64,000 bases of DNA from Pseudomonadota bacterium (GCA_027623555.1 JAQBSZ010000021.1:1-64000); one strand, 5' to 3'; positions 48,836-59,881 are shown, counted from the stretch's first letter. The notes: a model not told the origin generated them from the letters alone. A program made the numbers and translations.

Positions 48836-49597
48836 TTAAGCTGGATTGTCGATATCGATGAACTGATGTTGAATCGAAAATTTTTCTGCAAGATAATTCC
48901 CGACTGCCTGAACTCCATAGCGTTCGGTGGCGTGGTGCCCCGCTGAAAAGAAATGAATGCCAGATTCGCGCGCAATATGTACCGTAGGTTCGGAAATCTC
49001 ACCGGTGAGGTAGGCATCGACTCCGGCAGCTACCGCCAGTTCAATATAGCTCTGCGCGGCACCAGTGCACCAGGCGATACTCTTGATCTTTTTAGCCCTT
49101 CCTTCAATTGCCAGCGGCACTCTCTGCAACTGTTCTTCGAGCAATTTTTTGAATCCTGCAAAGCTCGCCGGTTGCTTCAGACTCCCGCTAAACACAATCG
49201 GAGTATTGGACCTCTGATCCAGCGAGCCTTCAACTCTTAGACCGAGCACCTTCGCCAGCTGCGCGTTGTTTCCCAGTTCCGGATGAGCATCCAACGGCAA
49301 ATGGTAAGCAAAAAGACTGATGTCGTGCTTCATCAATGCCTGTAAGCGATTCTTTTTCAGTCCTGTAATGGATTGGTCTTCGCCGCGCCAGAAGTATCCG
49401 TGGTGCACCAGAACAACATCAGCCTTCTCATCAATCGCCGCATCGATCAGTGCCTGGCAGGCTGTCACGCCGGTAACAAGTTTGCGCACTTCGGTACGAC
49501 CCTCCAGTTGTAGTCCGTTGGGACAATAATCACTGAATAGTTCTGGCTTAAGCAGATTGCTTAGTTCTGATTCCAGTTTTCTCAGTGCTACTGGCAT
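48836..49597 (-). CDS. Nif3-like dinuclear metal-binding protein (YbgI family)
   Basis: This 253-residue protein belongs to the Nif3/YbgI family, often labelled GTP cyclohydrolase 1 type 2 homolog. Metal-binding segments visible are DVVLVHHGYFWRG, YHLPLDAHPELGNN and FFSAGHHATERYG. The family forms ring-shaped hexamers with two metal ions; its physiological substrate is unsettled. The ATG at 49597 is used, because the longer frame starts with a TTG. It is divergent from degS, an arrangement shared with Pseudomonas. Confidence 0.9.
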   Translation of the reverse strand: MPVALRKLESELSNLLKPELFSDYCPNGLQLEGRTEVRKLVTGVTACQALIDAAIDEKADVVLVHHGYFWRGEDQSITGLKKNRLQALMKHDISLFAYHLPLDAHPELGNNAQLAKVLGLRVEGSLDQRSNTPIVFSGSLKQPASFAGFKKLLEEQLQRVPLAIEGRAKKIKSIAWCTGAAQSYIELAVAAGVDAYLTGEISEPTVHIARESGIHFFSAGHHATERYGVQAVGNYLAEKFSIQHQFIDIDNPA

Positions 49598-49681
49598 TGG
49601 AAAGGATCCCGACAACGTTGTATATTCGGTAAGGCGGCCATAATACCATAGAGTAAACGCGCCGAAATCGGGTACCTGGCG

Positions 49682-50806
49682 ATGCAGCGATTTGGAAAAT
49701 TAGTTCAATTCTTGAGCTGGCCCGTAATAAGCGGTGTGTTAGTCGCTATAGTTTATCTGCAATATCAACAGCTGGATAGAATAAGCCAACAATCCTTGGC
49801 CAATCCATTTATTCAACGACCTGCACCAACATCCCCCTCTTATGCTGATGCCATCAGGAGTGCTGCTCCTTCGGTAGTTAGCATCAATGCCACAAGTGTC
49901 AATGTTGAATCTATTGAGCGCACTGCCGAAGATAGAGTAAACCTGTATCTCGGAGAGAGAGCCAGCCTGGGATCAGGCGTCATTATCAGCGAGCAGGGAT
50001 TCATCCTAACGAACCTACATGTCGTCGATACTTTGTTTGATGCGTTCGATACTGAAGTTACTCTAAACGATGCTCGCAGAACTCCAGCAACTGTTGTTGC
50101 CTGGGACAAGACAAATGATCTGGCAGTTCTTCATGTTAATATGGACGACCTGACTCCTATTCAGATTGGAGATGAAAATACATTACAAGTGGGAGATATT
50201 GTTTTCGCAATTGGTTACCCCCGAAATATTGGTCAATCCGTGTCACAAGGTATCGTAAGTGCGTTGACTCATAATACAGAAGATTCTGTGACAATCATTC
50301 GGACTGATGCAGCAATAAATCCTGGTAATTCTGGTGGCGCGCTAATTGACAGAGAAGGCAAGCTAGTGGGTCTAAATTCTTCGATTTTTTCTGAATCAGG
50401 AAATTTTGAAGGAATTGGATTTGCAACACCTGCAAGTATTGCCGTATCAGCTATGCGCGAAATGGTAGAGCAGGCGATCGAGGCAAATTCTGGTTATCTC
50501 GGGGTGCTTACCGGTGAGGCCTTGAATGAACAATCCAGCCAACTATTCTTCGGAGTGGATCATATTCGAGGAATGCTGGTGGAAAATGTCGATGTGGGTG
50601 GTGCCGCAGAACGGGCCGGCATCGAACCCGGTGATGTAATAACCCGGGTAGAAGAGACACCAGTCATCGACGGTCAAAACATCATGATGGAGATTCGTAA
50701 CAAGAAACCTGGAGACACGATTAACGTGCAAGTGTACCGCGAAGGTCGAACTTTGAATTTTCCAGTTACATTGGGTTTCGGCGAAGCATTGATAATAGAA
50801 CTATAG
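49682..50806 (+). CDS. degS: Periplasmic site-1 serine protease DegS/AlgW
   Basis: DegS-type proteases sense misfolded outer membrane proteins and cut the anti-sigma factor RseA/MucA to release RpoE/AlgU. The 374 residues have an N-terminal membrane anchor (about 10-26), a trypsin-like domain with the catalytic triad in LTNLHVVD, KTNDLAVL and NPGNSGGAL, and one PDZ domain (about 280-370). A single PDZ plus an anchor fits DegS/AlgW rather than DegP. The stop lies 83 bp from the convergent hisD stop. Confidence 0.93.
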   Translation: MQRFGKLVQFLSWPVISGVLVAIVYLQYQQLDRISQQSLANPFIQRPAPTSPSYADAIRSAAPSVVSINATSVNVESIERTAEDRVNLYLGERASLGSGVIISEQGFILTNLHVVDTLFDAFDTEVTLNDARRTPATVVAWDKTNDLAVLHVNMDDLTPIQIGDENTLQVGDIVFAIGYPRNIGQSVSQGIVSALTHNTEDSVTIIRTDAAINPGNSGGALIDREGKLVGLNSSIFSESGNFEGIGFATPASIAVSAMREMVEQAIEANSGYLGVLTGEALNEQSSQLFFGVDHIRGMLVENVDVGGAAERAGIEPGDVITRVEETPVIDGQNIMMEIRNKKPGDTINVQVYREGRTLNFPVTLGFGEALIIEL

Positions 50807-50889
50807 CCAGAAAGGACCGGATATATTCTCTAACCCGAACAGCAATACTGCGGGCTACTTGTATCCTAAATGGCACAATAAGAACTGCG

Positions 50890-52221
50890 TCATTCTTTAC
50901 CTTGCAGCTTCGCGTTGAGACGATATTCTGCCGATAACGCATGTGCCTGAAGATGTTCATTCCGGGCAAGTTCAGCTGCTGTAACCGCCAGTTTGGCAGC
51001 CCCGGAAGGCGAACAAAAAATTATCGAACTACGTTTCTGGAAATCATAAACACCCAATGCTGAGAAAAACCGCGCAGTGCCTGATGTAGGCAGCACATGG
51101 CTTGGCCCGGCACAGTAGTCTCCCAGAGCCTCTGCACTATATCTGCCCAGGAAAATCGCTCCTGCATGATCGATGTAGTTCAACACAGCATCTGGATGCT
51201 CGACTGAGATCTCCAGATGTTCGGGTGCTATCAAGTTGCTGGCCCTCGCCGCCTTCTCGAAATCTTCGGCAAAGATGAATATGCCACGATGCTTGAGTGA
51301 TGACTCGATGATTGACCGCCTATCCATCGTGGGTAAGAGTTTGTCAATACTCGATTGCACAGCAATGAGAAAATCGGCACTTGTACTGATCAAGATTGAC
51401 TGAGCTTGCTCATCATGCTCTGCCTGTGAGAACAGATCCATCGCTATCCAGTCCGGATCAGTCTTGCCGTCACATATAATGGTTAGCTCGGACGGACCCG
51501 CAATCATGTCGATCCCTACTTCTCCGTAGACCTGTTTTTTCGCCACCGTGACATAGATGTTGCCGGGACCGGTTATTTTGTCAACTTGTGGTATTGTTTC
51601 GGTTCCATAAGCCAGCGCAGCGATCGCCTGCGCGCCCCCTATGGAATAGAGACGACTCACCCCGGCAAGGGCGGCTGCTGCAAACACCAGCTTGCCATCT
51701 TCACCGTAAGGAGTGGGCACAGTGGCAATTATTTCTTTCACTCCGGCGACTTGTGCGGGAATTGCCAACATCAGCATAGAAGATGGGTAATTCGCCTTAC
51801 CCCCCGGAACATATACCCCTACTCGTTCAAGCGGACTTACTTTCTGACCATATACCGAACCATCCGGCTCTTCATACTGCCAGGAAGACTGCTTCTGTCT
51901 TTCATGGTAGCGACGGATTCGTTCGGCCGCATGCCTCAAAGCCTGTCGCTGTTTATTCGGTAAGCTTTCCAGGGCATCCGCCATTTGTTCCTGAGTGACT
52001 ATCAAGTCTGTCATCGATTCAGCATTAGTGCCGTCGAACTGGTTCGTGAATTCGACAACTGCTTCATCACCACGATTTCGAACTGCTTTAAGGATCTCGT
52101 TTACTACAGTAGTGACCGTATCTGCAATCAGCATATCTCTGTCAAGCAATTCGAACAGTTTCTGCTCAAAATCAATATCAGACATAGAGAGCTGTTTGAT
52201 TGTAAATTTAGATTTGGTCAT
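50890..52221 (-). CDS. hisD: Histidinol dehydrogenase
   Basis: HisD carries out the last two oxidations of histidine synthesis, histidinol to histidine, with NAD and zinc. The 443 residues show the family segments YVPGGKANYPSSMLM, GPGNIYVTVAKKQV and the catalytic region SPDW-type loop near AEHDEQAQSILIS, with the zinc and catalytic His in APEHLEI and GPSHVLPT. The ATG at 52221 is used; the longer frame starts two codons earlier with TTG. It follows hisG by 42 bp. No hisC follows, unlike in Pseudomonas. Confidence 0.96.
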   Translation of the reverse strand: MTKSKFTIKQLSMSDIDFEQKLFELLDRDMLIADTVTTVVNEILKAVRNRGDEAVVEFTNQFDGTNAESMTDLIVTQEQMADALESLPNKQRQALRHAAERIRRYHERQKQSSWQYEEPDGSVYGQKVSPLERVGVYVPGGKANYPSSMLMLAIPAQVAGVKEIIATVPTPYGEDGKLVFAAAALAGVSRLYSIGGAQAIAALAYGTETIPQVDKITGPGNIYVTVAKKQVYGEVGIDMIAGPSELTIICDGKTDPDWIAMDLFSQAEHDEQAQSILISTSADFLIAVQSSIDKLLPTMDRRSIIESSLKHRGIFIFAEDFEKAARASNLIAPEHLEISVEHPDAVLNYIDHAGAIFLGRYSAEALGDYCAGPSHVLPTSGTARFFSALGVYDFQKRSSIIFCSPSGAAKLAVTAAELARNEHLQAHALSAEYRLNAKLQGKE

Positions 52222-52263
52222 GACCAAGGGATGCGAATATTCGTAAACGGAAGGAGTAGGAAG

Positions 52264-52902
52264 CTAAGCAGAATCAACGGCGGTTCGCAGCTTACAGAGA
52301 ATTTCTCGAATGACAGCGTTCTTTATTTTCATCGAGGCTTTGTTAACGATGACCCGGGATGAAATATTGGCGATCAACTCTCTAGGCTCCAGACCATTGG
52401 CTTTAAGGGTATTGCCGGTATCTACTATATCGACGATGCTATCCGCCAAGCCCAGTGAAGGCGCGAGTTCCAGGGCACCATTCAATTTAATCAATTCGAT
52501 CTGTATGCCCCGTTCTGCAAAATATTTCTTGGCAATATTGGTAAATTTGGTCGCCACCCTGAGTCTATCGGCTACAGGGGAAGCATTAACCGGTTCAGCC
52601 GTCATTAATCGGCATGCTGCAATCTTAAGATCGAGCGGTTCATAGAATCCTTCACTGCCATATTCCAATAGCAGATCTTTGCCGGCCACACCCATGTCAG
52701 CACTTCCAAACTCAACATAGGTTGGCACATCGGAACCACGCATAACTAACAATTTAATGTTGGTGTGATTGGTATCGAATATTAACTTGCGACTTGTGGC
52801 TATATCTTCAGTCGGTACGATATCTGCCTGCTCGAAGAGAGGCAGAGTCTCTTCCAGTATGCGTCCCTTGGTGAGAGCGATGACTAAATTTGAAGTATTC
52901 AT
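52264..52902 (-). CDS. hisG: ATP phosphoribosyltransferase catalytic subunit, short form
   Basis: HisG commits ATP and PRPP to histidine synthesis. At 212 residues this is the short form, which lacks the C-terminal regulatory domain and normally works with HisZ. The family segments [27 protein letters not shown] and the PRPP-binding region ([16 protein letters not shown]) are clear. No hisZ is present in the window, so it must lie elsewhere. The gene is between murA and hisD. Confidence 0.95.
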   Translation of the reverse strand: MNTSNLVIALTKGRILEETLPLFEQADIVPTEDIATSRKLIFDTNHTNIKLLVMRGSDVPTYVEFGSADMGVAGKDLLLEYGSEGFYEPLDLKIAACRLMTAEPVNASPVADRLRVATKFTNIAKKYFAERGIQIELIKLNGALELAPSLGLADSIVDIVDTGNTLKANGLEPRELIANISSRVIVNKASMKIKNAVIREILCKLRTAVDSA

Positions 52903-52948
52903 GAGCTTATTCAGCAGAAATTAGATAGTGCATCAAGTTGCAGGAGAC

Positions 52949-54220
<1,272 letters not shown>

Positions 54221-54236
54221 TTACTTGGATTAATAT

Positions 54237-54473
54237 TCAGGAAACGTTGTTTTCAGCTTCGGTCATCAGACGCATAGTGACAGCATGAATAGCTCCACTA
54301 CCGATATGATCATTGAGAATCTGGTAAACAGTTTGGTTGCGCTTGACGGCATTGAGACCTTCGAATACATTCCCTATTGCCGTTACCAAAAATTTTCCAT
54401 CTCCGCCTTCTACAGCGATTTCGCAATCAGGCAAGGCAGTTGCTAATAATTCCTGTATTTGCTCCGAATCCAA
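54237..54473 (-). CDS. ibaG: BolA-family protein IbaG (YrbA)
   Basis: This 78-residue BolA-fold protein has the FEGLNAVKRNQTVYQIL region and a Cys early in the chain (LPDCEIAVEG). The family partners with monothiol glutaredoxins to bind iron-sulfur clusters. Its position directly upstream of murA and after the mla genes is the canonical place for IbaG. It starts 15 bp after the mlaC stop. Confidence 0.93.
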   Translation of the reverse strand: MDSEQIQELLATALPDCEIAVEGGDGKFLVTAIGNVFEGLNAVKRNQTVYQILNDHIGSGAIHAVTMRLMTEAENNVS

Positions 54474-54488
54474 AACGAGTTCTCCGGT

Positions 54489-55091
54489 TTACTTCCAGTT
54501 GTCCAGGACCAGATCGATATCATTATCATACTGGGTCATCAGGGCAGAAAATTGCGTGAAGTATTGGCGCCCCAGATTTATACCCGCCAAGCTCAAATTC
54601 TTCAGTTTCCATTCATCGTTTTCATTCAGGAACATTTGATATTGCAATCTCAAATTAGTGTCTCCACCTCGCAATTCCATTCCAACAACCGTATCAGCCC
54701 GCAGGTCAGAGTTCGGATTACTCGGAGGCAGAAAAATCAGTTCCTCACCGTTATATGAAACCAACGACGCTCCATAAAAACGCGTCAAGGTATTCTCTAA
54801 AATATCTGCGAAGCGTTGTTTCTGCGCAGGTGTTGCAGAATCTGCAAAGCGCGACATAACCACTGCTGCCACGGCATTAAAATCGACAAAGGTATTCAGT
54901 ACGCCTGAAACTTCAGCAAAGTATCGAGCTCTGTCAGTCAGAAAAAATTCCTTGGATTCGGCAACAGTTCGCAACAAAGATTCAACGCCTAACTCGGCAG
55001 TCTCCACCGCAGTCAGGGCCTGACCATGTAGCAAACTTGGCGAAGCCACGAAAATAGTCGAAACCAGAAGGAATTTATTCAATAATTTCAT
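54489..55091 (-). CDS. mlaC: Phospholipid-binding protein MlaC
   Basis: MlaC is the periplasmic shuttle that carries phospholipids between the MlaA-porin complex and the MlaFEDB transporter. The 200 residues start with a cleavable signal (about 1-24), followed by the Tol_Tol_Ttg2/MlaC fold (FVDFNAVAAVVMSRF, LSLAGINLGRQYFTQF). The usual companions mlaF, mlaE and mlaD (normally upstream) and mlaB (between mlaC and ibaG) are absent here. It is divergent from yrbG. Assignment to MlaC is firm from sequence and position. Confidence 0.92.
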   Translation of the reverse strand: MKLLNKFLLVSTIFVASPSLLHGQALTAVETAELGVESLLRTVAESKEFFLTDRARYFAEVSGVLNTFVDFNAVAAVVMSRFADSATPAQKQRFADILENTLTRFYGASLVSYNGEELIFLPPSNPNSDLRADTVVGMELRGGDTNLRLQYQMFLNENDEWKLKNLSLAGINLGRQYFTQFSALMTQYDNDIDLVLDNWK

Positions 55092-55330
55092 CTGCTTATC
55101 TCCAAAATTAGACCAAAGTGAATATTCGATTCACTGACGCAGTAGTGCTCCGATCGGGCTCTCTGCTGCATCCTTTGATTGTGCGTATGTTGACCTTAAT
55201 ACGGACTGAACTATGATTGAGGGAGGCCAGTTTACATGAATTGCCTACGGCAATAAATTATTACTTGCATTGGGAGTCAAACACCCTTCTAATTGTTTGC
55301 TTCATCGAAAGCACTTAGATTCCATCATTT

Positions 55331-56281
55331 ATGCTCGACACAGTCATAATCGTCCTTGGATTTGTTGGACTAATCTGGGGAGCGGACAAGTTTGTGTTCG
55401 GCGCATCAGCATTGGCGCGCAACGTTGGGGTATCTCCCCTGATGATCGGGCTTACGATTGTAGCCTTTGGCACATCCGCTCCTGAAATATTCTCCTCTGC
55501 TGTTGCAGCATGGGAGGATAAACCCGAGCTCGCTATTGGAAACGCTCTGGGCTCCAATCTATTCAATATAGGCGTTGCATTGGGTGTGGCAGCGATCATC
55601 AACCCCTTAAAGCCACCAGATTCCCTGATCAATAAAGAAATCCCAGCATTGTTACTGGTAACATTTGTTACTGGAGTGCTTTTATTCGACTTGTATCTGG
55701 GCATTTTCGATGCTGTGGTGCTCATAGGAATTACAACTTTCTTTGGCTATCGATTGTTTAGAAAAAGAGTTCGAACCGGAGCTATCCCTGATCTTGAAGC
55801 AACCGACTTCTCAGCGGTAAACAGTTTGCAAGCTATTTCATATTTGATTCTCGGATTAGCCTTGCTGGTATTAAGTGCTGAAGCTCTGGTACAAGCGGCG
55901 GTTTCGATCGCAGAATCTCTCGGTGTATCCACGGCTATTATCGGATTAACTATTGTCGCTTTGGGTACCAGTCTGCCGGAGTTGGCTGCCTCCGTAACCT
56001 GTGTCTTAAAGGGGCATCACGATTTAGCCATTGGCAACATAGTTGGTTCAAACATTCTTAATCTGCTTGTAGTTCTTCCCTTCCCTGGTCTGCTCAGCGC
56101 CGGACCCATCGAAGCTGCTCTACTTCATCGCGATTACCTGGTGGTTTTAGTACTCACTGTTCTGCTTGCCTATATTTGTTACCAGGGAATTAGGAAACAT
56201 AAGATGATTGGCCGCACGAGTGGGTTCATTTTCTTGTTAATTTACTGTGGCTGGTTTACGGTAATGATATTGCAGATATAA
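55331..56281 (+). CDS. Calcium/sodium antiporter (YrbG, CaCA family)
   Basis: This 316-residue membrane protein has about ten spans in two inverted halves. Each half carries the family's alpha-repeat: FGTSAPEIFSS near residue 45 and LGTSLPELAASV near residue 215. Both are followed by a GNxxGSN segment (GNALGSNLFN and GNIVGSNILN). These residues bind the exchanged ions. It heads the yrbG-kdsD-kdsC-lptCAB series, as in E. coli. The exact ions exchanged are not shown by sequence. Confidence 0.93.
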   Translation: MLDTVIIVLGFVGLIWGADKFVFGASALARNVGVSPLMIGLTIVAFGTSAPEIFSSAVAAWEDKPELAIGNALGSNLFNIGVALGVAAIINPLKPPDSLINKEIPALLLVTFVTGVLLFDLYLGIFDAVVLIGITTFFGYRLFRKRVRTGAIPDLEATDFSAVNSLQAISYLILGLALLVLSAEALVQAAVSIAESLGVSTAIIGLTIVALGTSLPELAASVTCVLKGHHDLAIGNIVGSNILNLLVVLPFPGLLSAGPIEAALLHRDYLVVLVLTVLLAYICYQGIRKHKMIGRTSGFIFLLIYCGWFTVMILQI

Positions 56282-56314
56282 GTCAGGAAAGAAGCGAAAT
56301 CTCTAGCAAGTACT

Positions 56315-57289
56315 ATGAATACTAATTCATCCCTCATCGCCAGTGCACGCCGAACTATAGAGATCGAAAAAGATGCCATCACCGCATTATTATCGCGGAT
56401 AGGGCCGGAGTTCGAACAGGCTTGTCACCTAATACTCGAATCAGATGGCCGCGTAGTCGTTACTGGAATGGGTAAATCGGGTCACATTGGCAAGAAGATC
56501 GCTGCAACGCTTGCCAGCACTGGAACTACTGCTATGTATGTCCACCCAGGTGAGGCCAGTCACGGCGATATCGGTATGATCTCCAGCAACGATGTAGTGC
56601 TGGCTATATCCAATTCTGGAACTACGGAGGAGATTACTGCCCTACTCCCCGTGCTCAAAAGAAAAGGCATAGCACTTATCAGCATGACTGGTGATAAACA
56701 GTCTGAACTCGCAGCCGCCGCCACTTGTAACCTTGATGTGCATGTCGCGGAAGAAGCCTGTCCGCTTGGACTTGCACCGACGTCCAGTACAACTGCCGCT
56801 CTTGTAATGGGTGATGCCCTTGCAATGGCTTTGTTGGAAGCGCGGGGGTTCACACGGGATGACTTTGCCTTCTCACATCCGGGTGGAAAATTAGGGCGCA
56901 GACTACTAATCAAAGTAAAAGATGTCATGCATTCCGGGAGTGAAATACCTAGAGTAACCGCCGATACTGAGCTCACCAATGCATTGCTGGAAATGACCGA
57001 GAAAGGCTTTGGCCTGACAACCGTTGTCAATGATGCAGGGGACTTAGTGGGTGTTTTTACAGATGGAGACTTAAGGCGAACTATCGATTCTGGTACCAAT
57101 ATCCAGCAGACTCGTATCAAGGATGTAATGTCTGCGAATTTCAAATCTATCAGTAGCAATGCCTTGGCAGCCGAAGCGGCGAAAATAATGCAAGACTCCA
57201 AAATTTATGTGCTTATTGTAAAAGGTGATGATTCTGAGATATGTGGCATCGTTAAGATGCATGATTTACTGCAAGCAAACGTTGTCTGA
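56315..57289 (+). CDS. kdsD: D-arabinose-5-phosphate isomerase KdsD
   Basis: KdsD converts ribulose-5-phosphate to arabinose-5-phosphate, the first step towards Kdo for the LPS inner core. The 324 residues have a SIS domain (GMGKSGHIGKKIAATLASTG, ISNSGTTEE) and two C-terminal CBS domains (about 205-320). The conserved catalytic His region FSHPGGKLGRRLL is present. It is followed by kdsC after 9 bp, in the LPS synthesis and transport cluster. Confidence 0.96.
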   Translation: MNTNSSLIASARRTIEIEKDAITALLSRIGPEFEQACHLILESDGRVVVTGMGKSGHIGKKIAATLASTGTTAMYVHPGEASHGDIGMISSNDVVLAISNSGTTEEITALLPVLKRKGIALISMTGDKQSELAAAATCNLDVHVAEEACPLGLAPTSSTTAALVMGDALAMALLEARGFTRDDFAFSHPGGKLGRRLLIKVKDVMHSGSEIPRVTADTELTNALLEMTEKGFGLTTVVNDAGDLVGVFTDGDLRRTIDSGTNIQQTRIKDVMSANFKSISSNALAAEAAKIMQDSKIYVLIVKGDDSEICGIVKMHDLLQANVV

Positions 57290-57298
57290 AGCTGCGCG

Positions 57299-57832
57299 AT
57301 GATTTTTATTCAAGATGTAACTATTGTTAAATCGCTGGCCAGCAAAATCAAGTTGCTGTTACTCGATGTAGACGGCGTTCTAACCGATGGCAGGCTTTAC
57401 TTCTCTAATTCTGGCGAAGAAATAAAGGCGTTTCATACTCTGGACGGTCATGGCATCAAAATGCTAATGAGTACTGGTATTGAAGTGGGAATAATAACTG
57501 GCCGGACATCAACATTGCTGGAGAAGCGTGCAAGAGATCTGGGCATAGAATTACTTTATCAGGGTCGCGAAGACAAACTTAATGTTTTCCATGAAATATT
57601 AGCAGACAGAAAACTAGCCAGCGAACAAATCTGCTACGCTGGCGATGATCTGCCGGATTTACCGGTGTTAAAAAAGGTTGGGCTTGGATTTACCGTTCCA
57701 TTGGGTCACGTATCAGTCAAATCAGCGGTGCAAGCAATCACTGAATTTCAAGGAGGGCAAGGAGCCGTCCGAGAAATCACCGATTTCATTCTGCAAGCTC
57801 AAGGAAATTACGATCAGTTCCTGGACGACTAA
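57299..57832 (+). CDS. kdsC: 3-deoxy-D-manno-octulosonate 8-phosphate phosphatase KdsC
   Basis: KdsC removes the phosphate from Kdo-8-phosphate. The 177-residue protein is a small C0-type HAD phosphatase with motif I LLLDVDGVLTDG, motif II ITGRTS and motif IV GDDLPDLPVL, and acts as a tetramer in relatives. It sits between kdsD and lptC. The length is typical. Confidence 0.96.
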   Translation: MIFIQDVTIVKSLASKIKLLLLDVDGVLTDGRLYFSNSGEEIKAFHTLDGHGIKMLMSTGIEVGIITGRTSTLLEKRARDLGIELLYQGREDKLNVFHEILADRKLASEQICYAGDDLPDLPVLKKVGLGFTVPLGHVSVKSAVQAITEFQGGQGAVREITDFILQAQGNYDQFLDD

Positions 57833-57918
57833 TCCCCGATTATATCCCCTCCTATTGGATGCCATTGCATTATCGCTTTCATGTTAAGCTGTCGTTGTTC
57901 TTCAGCAGGCTATTTACC

Positions 57919-58506
57919 ATGCAACGATTCTCTCTATTCATAATTCCCGGTTTGATTGCCCTTGCAGTGTTCGTAAGCATCAACACTTTTGAATCTGTCA
58001 CACTTGTTCAGGATGCACATAACTCTGCAGTTTCGCTTGATTATGACGCCTACTCTGAGGGCATTAATTCAGTTCGCTACGATGACGAGGGTGCGATACA
58101 TTACACTTTGCAGGCAATCAGCCAGGTTCACTATAATGACGATCGAACAGAACTCGAAAGACCCTTGATTAGACTATTTCAGCAAGGAGACACACGCTGG
58201 AATATAGTAGCCAATTCGGGCAAAATCTCAGCGACGCAAACCACCACCGATGCTTCCTCACGAATTATTGAGTTATTGGGAAACGTTGAAGTGTACAGCA
58301 TTGATGAGTACGGAAACCGAACTGTGCTTACAACAGATTTTCTATCATTGGACCCGAACCTGGAGACTATGGAAACTGACCAGGCTGTCACCCTGGTAAC
58401 TACAAACCTGCAACAATCGTCTATTGGAATGTTTGCTGATTTAAAATTGGATGAAATTGTGTTTCATCGCGATAACCGAGGCAGCTATGAGAAAATTTCG
58501 AATTAA
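57919..58506 (+). CDS. lptC: LPS export system protein LptC
   Basis: LptC is the bitopic inner-membrane protein that receives LPS from the LptB2FG transporter and passes it to LptA. From the ATG at 57919 (195 residues) there is one N-terminal membrane span (about 5-22) followed by a beta-jelly-roll domain. The frame is open back to 57859, but those 20 residues would precede the anchor and are atypical. It overlaps the start of lptA by 20 nt. Sequence conservation in the family is low, so position carries weight. Confidence 0.9.
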   Translation: MQRFSLFIIPGLIALAVFVSINTFESVTLVQDAHNSAVSLDYDAYSEGINSVRYDDEGAIHYTLQAISQVHYNDDRTELERPLIRLFQQGDTRWNIVANSGKISATQTTTDASSRIIELLGNVEVYSIDEYGNRTVLTTDFLSLDPNLETMETDQAVTLVTTNLQQSSIGMFADLKLDEIVFHRDNRGSYEKISN

Positions 58507-59008
58507 CCGCGAAAATATTTGCCTTTTAGTCGGAATTTTTTTCGTAATGGATACTGTCCTGTCACTAGAATCAGATAATATTCAGCCCGTGCTTTTCAGT
58601 TCAGATGGTAATTCGACAATGAAAATTGAGGGTAATACTCGCATCCTTAAAATGTCCGATAGCGTAAAAGTTACTCAAGGCACCTTAGAAATTTTGGGAA
58701 ACGAAGCGACATTCGAATACAGCATTTCGACAAACGAACTAACTCGGGTTACTGTTCACGGAACTCCTGTGCACTATCAACAACAGCTGGATGAAGACGG
58801 TTCATTGGTAAAGGGTACCAGTGACACTCTTCTTTTTTACACTGACGAGTTTGACAATGAAACCATACTTGAGCTTATTGGCAATGCGAATATCGAGTCT
58901 CCCGACTCTACCATGAGATGTGCTGCGATAACTTATGTCGTCGATCGAGACCTGATCAGGGAAGCTAATGGCCCCTGCGAGGGAATGCTAAGTACAGCTC
59001 AAGAATAA
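58487..59008 (+). CDS. lptA: LPS transport periplasmic protein LptA
   Basis: LptA forms the periplasmic bridge that carries LPS from LptC to LptD. The 173-residue precursor begins with a short basic stretch and a hydrophobic signal (about 10-28), then an OstA/LptA-type beta fold with repeats such as [11 protein letters not shown] and [15 protein letters not shown]. The ATG at 58487 has GAGG 7 nt upstream and lies inside the end of lptC, suggesting coupling. The frame extends upstream to 58451 but without signal-like sequence. lptB follows after 4 bp. Confidence 0.9.
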   Translation: MRKFRINRENICLLVGIFFVMDTVLSLESDNIQPVLFSSDGNSTMKIEGNTRILKMSDSVKVTQGTLEILGNEATFEYSISTNELTRVTVHGTPVHYQQQLDEDGSLVKGTSDTLLFYTDEFDNETILELIGNANIESPDSTMRCAAITYVVDRDLIREANGPCEGMLSTAQE

Positions 59009-59012
59009 CACT

Positions 59013-59732
59013 ATGCTAAAAGCTGTAAATCTTGCCAAGAGTTACAAAGGCCGCGCCGTAGTACGCGACGTTTCAATCTCCATTGAACGAGGTGAAATTG
59101 TCGGCTTGCTCGGCCCGAACGGTGCTGGGAAAACCACCTGCTTCTACATGATTGTTGGGCTGATACGTGCAGACAGTGGTGAAGTGTCGCTGGAAGAGCA
59201 TGTCCTTACGACCCTTCCGATTCATCAGCGCGCAAACTACGGACTTTCTTATTTGCCGCAAGATTCCTCGATTTTCCGCACACTCAGTATCGAAAATAAT
59301 ATCCTGGCCATTCTTGAAACTCGTAAGGATCTAAGTAGCACGGAGAAGCGAAGAAAGCTCGAATCACTCTTGGAAGAATTCAACATAGAGCATATTCGTC
59401 ATTATAAGGGGATGAGCTTGTCCGGAGGCGAACGGCGCCGCACAGAGATAGCGCGAACTCTTGCCACTGATCCTAAATTTATTCTTCTTGATGAACCCTT
59501 TGCTGGAGTAGATCCGATTTCCGTGAGCGATATTAAACAAATAGTTCAACACCTCAAATCCAGAAATATCGGGATTCTTTTAACTGATCACAATGTCCGG
59601 GAAACTCTGGATATCTGTGAGAAAGCCTATATCGTTAGCGAAGGTCAAATTATTGCGCAGGGTGATTCAGAAGCCATCTTGAAAGATGAAAAGGTGCGCG
59701 AAGTCTATCTGGGCGAACAGTTTAAGATTTAG
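59013..59732 (+). CDS. lptB: LPS export ABC transporter ATPase LptB
   Basis: LptB is the cytoplasmic ATPase that powers LPS extraction with LptF and LptG (not in this window). The 239 residues show Walker [10 protein letters not shown], a Q-loop (LPQDSSIFR), signature [13 protein letters not shown], Walker [13 protein letters not shown] and the switch His in [11 protein letters not shown]. It lies between lptA and rpoN, its usual place. All features are standard. Confidence 0.97.
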   Translation: MLKAVNLAKSYKGRAVVRDVSISIERGEIVGLLGPNGAGKTTCFYMIVGLIRADSGEVSLEEHVLTTLPIHQRANYGLSYLPQDSSIFRTLSIENNILAILETRKDLSSTEKRRKLESLLEEFNIEHIRHYKGMSLSGGERRRTEIARTLATDPKFILLDEPFAGVDPISVSDIKQIVQHLKSRNIGILLTDHNVRETLDICEKAYIVSEGQIIAQGDSEAILKDEKVREVYLGEQFKI

Positions 59733-59792
59733 CGATCGATTTGATCCTGCGCAAACTAAAATTATAAGGCTATGCAATTCGGGCATTGAATT

Positions 59793-59801
59793 TGCTATAC
59801 T
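59793..59801 (+). promoter_or_regulatory. Extended -10 promoter element upstream of rpoN
   Basis: TGCTATACT (59793-59801) is a TGn-extended -10 box, 80 bp upstream of the rpoN ATG in the 149-bp lptB-rpoN gap. The -35 region is weak, as often tolerated when the -10 is extended. It could give rpoN a supply independent of the lpt genes. Confidence 0.4.
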
Positions 59802-59881
59802 CTCGTCTTTACCTACTGAGATTAAGAGTGTCCCATACACTTTAGTTAGATATTGCCTAACCACCAAAAGTTGTACAGTCC

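Noticed and set aside
56560-57201. 213-codon minus-strand frame opposite kdsD
   Set aside because: Shadow of the kdsD coding strand; Ser/Ala/Val-rich with no motif.
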